Shown: in pieces, positions 56,683 through 64,000 of the stretch
Position numbering within the stretch: position 1 is the stretch's first letter
Layout: each line of letters opens with the position of its first letter
Assembly: GCA_949128115.1 (NCBI GenBank)
Contig: OX421961.1
Span: 122,825,050-122,889,049 of the forward strand
Length of the DNA: 64,000 nucleotides
Source: Anaspis maculata
Taxonomy: Eukaryota > Arthropoda > Insecta > Coleoptera > Scraptiidae
Direction: 5' to 3'
Translations under genes and position numbers: made by a program
The notes under the pieces: model-generated
What the model was told of the DNA's origin: nothing
Databases searched by the model: none
What the model saw: only the letters and a program-made list of their open reading frames with translations

Positions 56683-58594
56683 CAGGGTGTTGCATGAGGA
56701 AACCGACATAGCTTAACGGTAGGTCCAGTTTTTCTAGGGGAACTAGGATCTCGCTTTGAAATTTTTCTATCGCCTTTCGTTTTGATGTTACAGGGTGAAT
56801 CATGTATTTTGTCGAAGTTTTTGATGAGCTATATCTTCCGAATGACATATTGGATTTGACTGAAATTTGATAGGTATGATCTTCTAATGATAGCTAATAC
56901 ATTGCGTCATAAAGTTGTTCAGAAGTTCCAGGACCGGACTGATTTTTTTTATTTTCAAAGTTTTTGTTAGAAAAGTCATATTTTTCAATGTTTTTTTGCA
57001 AAACCAGTATCAGATTCAGAAACACCAGAAAAAATGCTACAAGGAACATCCTTCAATTTCTTCGGCACACCCAAAGTCTTCCCAGAAAAAAATATCTTTC
57101 GAGATTAGGGTCGGCTGCGATCTAGTGAAAATCAGTCTAGCACGCATTCTTTCACGGATCTTTGAGATGTTCATCCTCTAATTTAATGCTGTCATGGTTT
57201 TTTCACTTTCCCACATTAGTATCACTTGGTACGGCAAAAAAGACAAAAGTCCAGGACCGGAATCAAGTCTAGTGAACATTATTTCTAAAAATCCAATTTT
57301 TTAGTATTTAGTTGGAAAATTACAGCACAAAGTTATGGTGAAGTGGCTGAAAAATGCTCTTTTGTCTGCATTTGGAACTTTAGGTCACTTTAGAAACCAG
57401 CTAAACAAATTTCTCCTTTTGTTGATTTCAAGAATACAAAAAATTATTTCCGAAACTTTCCGCGAACAAAATAAAAAGAAGCAAGAATGATAATTGTTCA
57501 GAATCGTAATTTTAATGTGTAGAAAACAAACAATATCAATGTTTGTATGTTATGTTTATGTTAATGTTTATCAAATTTCGGAAATGATTTTTTGTATTCT
57601 TGAAATCAACAAAAGGAGAAATTTGTTTAGCTGGTTTCTAAAGTGACCTAAAGTTCCAAATGCAGACAAGAGAGAAATTATTTCCGAAATTTGATAAACA
57701 TTAACATAAACATAACATACAAACATTGATATTGCTCGTTTTCTACAAATTGAAATTACGTTTCTGAATAATTATCATTCTTGCTTCTTCTTATTTTGTT
57801 CGCGAAAAGTTTCGGAAATAATATTTTGCATTCTTGAAATCAACAAAAGGAGAAATTTGTTTAGCTGGTTTCTAAAGTGACCTCGAAAGTGACCTAAAGT
57901 TCCAAATGCAGACAAAAGAGCATTTTTCAGCCACTTCACCATAACTTTGTGCTGTAATTTTCCAACTGAATACTGAAAAATCGGATTTTTAGAAATAATG
58001 TTCACTAGACTTGATTCCGGTCCTGGACTTTTGTCTTTTTTGCCGTACCAAGTGATACTAATGTGGGAAAGTGAAAAAAACCATGACAGCATTAAATTAG
58101 AGGATGAACATCTCAAAGATCCGTGAAAGAATGCGTGCTAGACTGATTTTCACTAGATCGCAGCCGACCCTAATCTCAAAAGATATTTTTTTCTGGGAAG
58201 ACTTTGGGTGTGCCGAAGAAATTGAAGGATGTTCCTTGTAGCATTTTTTCTGGTGTTTCTGAATCTGATACTGGTTTTGCAAAAAAACATTGAAAAATAT
58301 GACTTTTCTAACAAAAACTTTGAAAATAAAAAAATCAGTCCGGTCCTGAAACTTCTGAACAACTTTATGATGCAATGTATTGGCTATCATTAGAAGATCA
58401 TACCTATCAAATTTCAGTCCAATCCAATAAGCCATTCGGAAGATATAGCTCATCAAAAACTTCGACAAAATACATGATTCACCCTGTAACATCAAAACGA
58501 AAAGCGATAGAAAAATTTCAAAGCGAGATCCTAGTTCCCCTAGAAAAACTGGACCTACCCTTAAGCTATGTCGGTTTCCTCATGAAACACCCTG
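56683..58594. mobile_element. 1.9-kb CAGGGTG-ended foldback in Transib, TA duplication
   Basis: CAGGGTGTTGCATGAGGAAA and its near-complement at the right are flanked by TA (56681-56682 and 58595-58596). The arms of about 800-900 bp are near-identical, so matching frames occur on both strands (56915-57181 and 58097-58363). The inner region contains extra duplicated segments (57480-57780). There is no transposase. Confidence 0.9.
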
Positions 58595-58596
58595 TA

Positions 58597-59559
58597 TTTA
58601 TAATATAATTACCACGTCTGCTGAAGTTAAATCACAGCAGTTTGTTACTAGATCATAGTGCCAAACGCTTAGCAACTGTTCAAATTGATGTTACGAAAAC
58701 ATTATCGCCTGATGGACAATTAAGTGATCTATCTGCACCTTATATCTAAGTGGGGTTGCGACGGAACCAATCAAGTTCATACAAAAAAAAATTCGAACAC
58801 GAAAACGAGTCCGATTCGGATATATTTTTCGCCTCTTTGGTGCCCTTGCAGTTAGTTTCTGGGTGACCCGAATTCTAAAAACCACATAGTAGTATGGAAA
58901 AATCCTCGACCTTCATCCACCTGGTTTTGTCGACCAATCAGAATGCGTTTTGTTCACGAGAAAAATCAAACATCGATGCAAGAAAAAATCTACATCGAAG
59001 AGCAAATCGCTGCTCTTGTAAAAACTGAATTTTCTGCGGGTTACTTCAATGCTGCGATTGAACATGTGATGCTTTCCACTATGATTGACGGAAAAGTATG
59101 TAATATTATAGCCGAAACACGTTAAACTCAAAGATGTTATTTATGTGGGGCTGCTCAACGTTAGTTTGATGATATTGATAAAATGTCATTGAGAAACATA
59201 GATGAGACCTGTTTGCGATTCAGTCTATCTCTTCTTCATGCCTGGATAAGGTTCTTTTAATGCCTTTGGCATGATGTGTAGTATGAGCTTCCTATTAAGA
59301 AATGCTAAGCACGTGGCAAAGAATTGCAAGAAAAAGTAGCTGGAAAGAAAAAGAGCATTTAGCAAATGTTCAAGTCAGAAATGGGTCTGGTAGTGGATCG
59401 CCCAAAGCCTGGATTTGGCAGTACAAATGACGGAAACACAGCTAGAAGATTTTTCGAAAATCCAGAGCTATCCGCCAAAATAACAGGAATCGATGTGGAT
59501 GTCATAAGGTTTGAATTTGAAATAATTTTAGAAACTATGTTTAGTGGCTATGGAATTTT
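58597..59559 (+). pseudogene. Transib transposase fragment 3 (core, many stops)
   Basis: TTSAEVKSQQ is followed by degenerate frames with ESDSDIFFASLVPLQLVSG, EEQIAALVKTEFSAG and HVMLSTMIDGKVCNIIAET. One frame then continues through CYLCGAAQR, SLSLLHAWIRFF, PIKKC, EMGLVVDRPKPGFGSTNDGN, TARRFFENPELSAKITGIDV with six or so stops. The MIDGK aspartate corresponds to the first catalytic D in this family as I understand it. The CxxC and GNTARRFF blocks parallel RAG1's core (CxxC, GNFARK). It ends at the TA of the next insertion. Confidence 0.85.
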
Positions 59560-59889
59560 TACAGGGTGTTCGGGTCTGGTTATTGCAAACTTTGAGGGAT
59601 GATTCCCCATCAAAAATAAAACCGAAAAGTTCAACCGTAAGTTTTGAACCGTTGAACCGATTTTGATCAAATTTCAACCAAAGTTTAGTCAAATGAACGT
59701 ACATTGAAAAATAATACCACAATTCATAAAAAAAAATTCTGGAGGCGTAGATAATAGAGAACTGTCCGTTATTTTCGTCCCTAAGAGAGAAAACTTTATT
59801 CAAACATAAAGTGGGCTGCCCGTTTACTCCGGGTTGCAAAAGTACACAGCATACTGATCAATCCAATAAAAAAATATAAAATATATAAA

Positions 59890-60690
59890 ATTAGAAGATA
59901 ATAATAAATAAAGCATATTATATATAAATATGTTTGTGTAAAATCCTGATTGCGTCAATCAGAATTTGTTCCGATATATCGTTGATCACGTCCATGTCGA
60001 GTTTAAAACGAATAAAAAAGTCCATCACGCTTTTTCCTACAGTGCCTCGGCTTCCGAACCAAAGGCCAAGCACTTCCCATTTCCGAGTACCATATTTTGG
60101 AGAGAATTTACTATCGTAGTAGCCGAAACATTTCTCGTAGATGGCACGTTTTTCGTCACAGATTTTTTCATCTTGATCCTCATCGTTTGTTTCGTATCGA
60201 ACTGTAGGGTCGATTATATAAGCCGAGTCAGACTTCGAATCGAAAGCAACGATGTCACTGAAGCGATTCAGGCCGTCAGTGTCGATAGCGTGTACCTCTT
60301 CGTAGCATTCGAAGTTCTTTTTCCTCAAAAGTTCAGTTATACGGTGTTTAACTTTGTGATGACGATTGGTGATCTGGGTGTTGTTCGCTTTACAGCTTCC
60401 AATTACATGTGAGGGTATTTCTCTCTGCTGGTCATTACAACGTCGGCAGAGGATGGAGCTGTGTTGTGAACCAGGTACACCGTTTAAGTTTGCGTAGTTG
60501 ACGTTAAGTTTGATAGCTGCAGTCCAATCAGATGTCGATAATGAGCTTTTTGTGAAAATGAACTTATTTGTTTTCGTGTAGGTTTGGAAGTGTGTGACTC
60601 CTACGCCTTGATAAGAGCATTTGCTCCATTCTTCAAAAGCTGATGATCGGAGTTTAGTCCTCAATTCTTCCGTGGATTTGCCGTCTACTT
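59890..60690 (-). pseudogene. RLE-type LINE (R2/R4-like group), C-terminal part, 5'-truncated
   Basis: An open 248-codon frame (59918-60664) carries ILCRRCNDQQ...HVIGSC (zinc knuckle C..C..H....C), RHHKVKHRITELL, then RFSDIVAFD, YIIDPTVRYE and EKRAIY, which is the R..D(12-14)D...E...K RLE active-site pattern, and GLWFGSRGTV at the end. No stop or frameshift interrupts it, so this fragment is better preserved than other coding relics here. AT-rich 3' sequence follows the stop at 59918. The polymerase domain is absent; the 5' end lies next to the inner foldback at 60707. Confidence 0.8.
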
Positions 60691-60706
60691 ACTATTTCCC
60701 CTGATT

Positions 60707-61130
60707 ATTTTTCAAAATTGTTGATGTTTTTGGATTCTGCGTTCAATTTAAAATAAAAAGTTACTCTTGCAAAATTTTGATTAAAGGCTTCGTTTTCGAG
60801 ATATTTGAGATTGAAACATTGGAAAACATCTCGAAATCGCCACTCTCCTGGGCCCAAAAATTAAAATTCAAGAGAACCCATGATTCGTCAACTGGATGAG
60901 TTTTCTGGGTGTTGTGAGTTGACAAACCACCATTTTCGCTGAGAAACATGAAGTTTTTCAGAAAAAAACAATTTAGGCTCTGGAAAGTGGCGATTTCGTG
61001 TTGTTTTCCAATTTTTCAAACTCAATATCCTGAAAACGAAGCCTCTAATCAAAATTTTGCAAGAGTAACTTTTTCTTCTAAATTGAACGTAGAATCCTAA
61101 AATATCAACAATTTGGAAAAATCATTAGGG
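60707..61130. repeat. inner foldback in the loop
   Basis: 60707-60900 (ttgttgatgtttttggattc, ttgcaaaattttgatta, ggcttcgttttc) is inverted at 60960-61130. The spacer is about 60 bp. It is independent of the outer arms of 59562-61434, though the lone arm at 40290 spans both parts. Confidence 0.7.
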
Positions 61131-61436
61131 GAGATAAAAATAGGGGCATAAATAGGGGACAGTCTCCTATTATCTACGCCCCCACATATTTTTGATGAAT
61201 TGTGGTATCATCATTCGATGGAGACTCAGTTGACTAGATTTTGGTTTGAATTTGATTAAAATCGGTCCAACGGTTCAAAAATCACGGTGAAAAAACGATT
61301 TAAATAAGTTAACTTCAACACCCTGTATCTTTTCAAGGAAGCATTTTAGGACCATGAGTTTTTTGTTCTTTCGGCTTTATTTTTGATGGGGAATCATCCC
61401 TCAAAGTTTGTAATAACCAGACCCGAACACCCTGTA

Positions 61437-61549
61437 TAGGCTGTCTGATTTCGACATGATTCTAGTGGGCTGTGTTTCTGGTCGCCATCGGCCGATCGTG
61501 GCCTGAATCGCAGCCCACTAGAATCATGTGGAAATCAGACAACAGCCTA
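61437..61549. mobile_element. 113-bp MITE, TA duplication, abutting a foldback end
   Basis: TAGGCTGTCTGATTTCGACA and (reverse complement of the right end) TAGGCTGTTGTCTGATTTCC are inverted, followed inside by tgattctagtgggctg on both arms. TA flanks it at 61435-61436 and 61550-61551. The left TA is also the right flank of the foldback, so it inserted into that TA. Confidence 0.85.
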
Positions 61550-61551
61550 TA

Positions 61552-61616
61552 CAACAAAATTCACAACTTACGCCCTATTTACAGCGAGACTCTTTGTTGA
61601 TAAATACCCATGGTAT
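61552..61616 (+). pseudogene. Transib transposase fragment 4
   Basis: Frame KFTTYALFTARLFVDKYPWY follows directly from the codons before 59560. The block KF..Y...TA.L++..YPWY is a Transib signature. It is cut by the hairpin MITE. Confidence 0.7.
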
Positions 61617-61743
61617 TATATCGTGTGATCAAATGAATTCTTATTTTAGGTAGGCTGACGCCTGGTCAAATTCAGGGGTGCGAAGCTGGCGTTCGGCTAG
61701 GGCACAGCCTGCCTAAAATAAGAATTCATTTGATCATGCGATA
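61617..61743. mobile_element. hairpin MITE (GATC arms), copy 2
   Basis: tatcgtgtgatcaaatgaat and tcttattttaggtaggctg at the left pair with cagcctgcctaaaataaga, attcatttgatcatgcgata at the right. Loop tggtcaaattcaggggtg/gaagctggcgttcggctaggg matches the loop of 33104-33227. The arms between the GATC and the GTAGGCTG blocks are different in the two copies, but each pairs with itself. Confidence 0.75.
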
Positions 61744-62010
61744 CATATGACCCCTTCTATACTCTATATATACATAAAATTTTGATTCACGGCCCCCAAA
61801 TCATGAAGGCATCAGTACTACCGATCCGACAACTTTCCGAAGAGGCCCAGGAAGCCCGCAACAAAGATAAAAAAGATTCCGTGAAGGATTCTCAAGAAAG
61901 TCGAGTAGGAAGAGTACCAGTCAAGATGATTTCAATATGCTTTTGGTTACGTCTGACGCGAAGCATACGCGAGTTTGATTTACACAGTTTCTTGAATTTC
62001 CAGCCTCCAA
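61744..62010 (+). pseudogene. Transib transposase fragment 5 (C terminus)
   Basis: After a frameshift the sequence reads KILIHGPQIMKASVLPIRQL and SEEAQEARNKDKK; a further shift gives QDDFNMLLVTSD. The SEEAQEARNK block contains the glutamate that corresponds to the third catalytic acid of Transib/RAG1 (family knowledge). The end of the protein is degenerate. About 120 bp of non-coding sequence remains before the CACTGTG terminus. Confidence 0.8.
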
Positions 62011-62138
62011 GGAATACCTCAATTTACAAGTGGTATTTTTTTCAATATTTTTCTATCAATCACGGCCTTATACAGTACCCATTCCAGAAGTCTTAAAATT
62101 TCTGCCAACAATGGTTAATTTCGGCCCACTGTGCGCCC

Positions 62139-62774
62139 TTGGGAAGGAAAAATTCGGGAAACAATAGCTCACTCGAATCACACCACGGTTGAACGTACTA
62201 TATTTGTTCCATTTTCTTCCAAAATCGAAGAGAACAAAAACTGTACTGAGGCAAGGAATGAAGCTGGCTCCTGGCAGGTTTCACCTGAAACACAGATTTG
62301 GGCTCATTTTACCCCTTCCCTGACCAGCCGAACTCACCGAGCCACAATGTGGTGCCAGATTGTTACGGGTGAAATTCGCCCGTAACTAAATCAGCCCACC
62401 ACAGCTTGCCGTGTTGCCCGGGCACCCTGGAAATCAGCGTTGTGGAGGATATTTGGGAGATCTGCCAGGTTGACTTAGAATAACAAGCGTACCTGCAATA
62501 GTATCGCAAATTTTGGGTTTAGTGTGGTGTAGTAGGAGTTGGTGATTTTAGTGGCTGAGGAATTGCCCCAATCTCTTCGGAGGAGTCGACGACTCAAACT
62601 ACCTGAGTTAGATCAGCGAGGCTGGAGAAGTAACTGCATTACCACCCCTACCTTTGAGGCCACACACCATCTTGGCCTCCTCCTCCTTCATCCTCTTCGT
62701 ACCTACTCTTCGAGGGCTTCCCTGTTTCCCAAACGTTTCCCTGTTTTTTTTTTCAACGGACATTTCGCTTGTAG
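62139..62774. other. no gene recognised
   Basis: Short frames only (62131-62385 and 62539-62847, plus). No domain or repeat structure is seen. Confidence 0.4.
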
Positions 62775-63700
62775 CCTAGGCATTTTAGGGTTAGACCCTG
62801 AAATAAATAATATATCCCTTCTGAGATTTTGCACAAACGGCCTTTGACCAATGCTGCACAACATACTAGAAGCTCCGGTCCAACAAGTGTGCGGAACGTA
62901 GTTTTTCTTTTGGACAAGAAAGGAGTAAGTGCCGCCAAATCAGATAAACTCTTGCGGTAGTTCAGAAAAGGGTACTGTAAGTATCAACGTTGACCAACGT
63001 GTCCCTCAAGCAATGCTGATCAATGTACCAAAAGCTCCAGACCTTGAAATGTGAGCTTCATAATTTTCGATGAGCAAGAATGGAGTAAGTTCCGCAACAG
63101 TGGTGAAATTTGATTTCCTCCAAATGTTGAAGGACCCAGGTTGCCCTAAATGCCTTTCAAGCAATGCTGATCCACATTTCAAAATAGAATTCTTCGATTT
63201 CGCTCCTCTCGACCCACCAATCGAAGAGGAGACAAAGTATTGTGAAGGCGCTAAAAAACATTTTTCGAGTGAGCACGAAAATATCGATTTTGAGCCTCCG
63301 TGAGACGATTAGGACCATTTCCAAATGAAACTTTGTCTGTCTGTGTGTCTGACTGGGTTTGTGACTGGCTGTGTGTGTCTGTCTGTAACATTCCACTATA
63401 ACGACTAAATAGCTGATCTGATCGACTTGAAATTTGATATGCAGACATGGTTTTCGCTGTCGAATGAGCCCATTGATTTTTGGCTGTCATCTGTCAAATC
63501 AATCAGGCGCTACGAGATTTGCGCTACGAGGTTTGGCGGCACTTACTCCTTTCTTGTCCCAAAAACCTATGTTCCGCACATTTGTTGGACCGGAGCTTTT
63601 AGTATGTTGTTCAGCATTGGTCAAACGCCGTTTGTGCAATATTTCAAAAGGGGCATATTTATTTCAGGGTTTGACTAAAATTTCACCTAAAATGCCTGGG
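62775..63700. repeat. foldback with about 190-bp arms
   Basis: 62775-62960 (cctaggcattttaggg, ccctgaaataaata, gtgcggaac, aggagtaagtgccgcc) is inverted at 63500-63700. The spacer contains a diverged second copy of the arm motif (caatgctgatcaatgtacca, ggagtaagttccgcaac at 63010-63100) and a tctg-rich stretch (63340-63385). Frames inside are not supported as genes. Confidence 0.7.
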
Positions 63701-64000
63701 CTATTGTTGTTTTGGCTGCCTGACACTGCCGTCTTCGTGAATGACCCGGTGGACGACCCGGCACATTTGAGCGCATTTTCCTCGTTTGCGGATCTCCCGC
63801 TGACTGGTGAAGAATGCTGCTGTGTTTTTTGCTGTTCTTTTCTTGCCCCTTCCCCTCCCCCCGCAAAAGTCAAGTTTGGGTGGGGTTGTGAGCATTGCCG
63901 AATTGGGCTGTTCGGCAATGGGCTACTTGCCCAATTTTTTTTTATTGGCTTAATCGAAAGTATGGGCAAAAATATTGTACCCGTATTTTTTCTTTTTCCT
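63701..64000. other. no gene recognised
   Basis: Window edge. Nothing is recognisable. Confidence 0.4.

Larger units (their letters stand above)
59562..61434. mobile_element. CAGGGTG-ended foldback with a LINE fragment in its loop, TA duplication
   Basis: CAGGGTGTTCGGGTCTGGTT at the left and its complement at the right abut TA (59560-59561 and 61435-61436). The arms are about 59562-59765 and 61140-61434; the right arm is longer by an internal segment. The loop contains an RLE-type LINE fragment and a second, inner foldback. Removing this element and the adjacent MITE, and keeping one TA, restores the Transib frame exactly (GIF then TTKFTTYALF). Confidence 0.85.
53918..62133 (+). mobile_element. 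Transib element (RAG1-related), with five nested insertions
   Basis: The left terminus CACAGTGG and right terminus CCACTGTG are flanked by 5-bp duplications CGCCC (53913-53917 and 62134-62138). Transib elements end in a heptamer like that of V(D)J recombination signals and make GC-rich 5-bp duplications (established knowledge). Between the ends, transposase fragments occur in the correct order and orientation. Subtracting the insertions (LTR 54404-56418, foldbacks 56683-58594 and 59562-61434, MITEs 61437-61549 and 61617-61743) leaves about 2.2 kb of Transib sequence. That is shorter than a typical 3-kb autonomous copy, so internal deletions are likely. Confidence 0.85.

Noticed and set aside
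58097..58495. 132-codon minus-strand frame, matching 56915-57181
   Set aside because: Identical peptides arise because the two foldback arms are inverted copies; there is no domain and no independent coding evidence.

Overview
This window looks like repeat-dense, non-coding DNA from an arthropod, most probably an insect. The evidence is the mix of element families (Transib, hAT, Tc1/mariner, Jockey-type and RLE-type LINEs, tRNA-derived SINE-like units), the GT-AG intron in the hAT copy, the AT-rich composition and the frequent TAGGTACCTA-like strings. A hemipteran is my guess, but only a weak one. I found no intact host gene. Almost every recognisable protein fragment belongs to a transposable element and is broken.

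The main architectural theme is the long inverted repeat (foldback). At least a dozen elements of 0.4-2.5 kb fold back on themselves over nearly their whole length, and one compound structure spans about 7 kb. At least five end in CAGGGTG...CACCCTG and are flanked by TA, although their arms are otherwise different from one another. Others have TAA (6943-7807), ATA (12012-13662) or other ends.

Layout. 1-9.8 kb: a foldback with an inserted 1.9-kb TIR element, a MADF-domain remnant, several MITEs and two more foldbacks. 9.8-16.9 kb: a large nested inverted repeat whose interior holds two copies of a 0.5-kb unit with a short Pro-rich/KRKR reading frame, a 1.65-kb foldback, an LTR-like element and another foldback. 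17.5-21 kb: scrambled pieces of RLE-type LINEs split by a foldback. 23-24.5 kb: three tandem units each carrying a tRNA-like sequence, then two MITEs. 26.5-28.6 kb: a mariner-type transposase relic and a foldback that contains a MITE. 30.7-33.2 kb: small foldbacks and TIR elements. 34.7-38.3 kb: a Jockey-like LINE (endonuclease plus reverse transcriptase) interrupted by a foldback whose loop holds a Tc1-type transposase relic. 38.7-41.7 kb: a two-exon hAT transposase on the minus strand with a young SINE in its intron. 45.5-51.2 kb: a degenerate AGAAATC satellite with a 148-bp higher-order repeat and an inserted foldback. 51.6-53.6 kb: a diverged third copy of the LTR-like element and a local direct duplication. 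53.9-62.1 kb: a whole Transib element, described next. 62.8-63.7 kb: a final foldback.

The most informative locus is 53913-62138. A Transib element (the transposase family related to the RAG1 recombinase) runs from a CACAGTG terminus to a CACTGTG terminus between 5-bp CGCCC target duplications. Its broken transposase is interrupted by an LTR-like element (duplication AAGT), two CAGGGTG foldbacks (TA), a MITE (TA) and a hairpin MITE. At two junctions (the LTR, and the second foldback plus MITE) the Transib reading frame continues exactly across the insertion when one target-site copy is kept. This fixes the element ends and the order of events from sequence alone.
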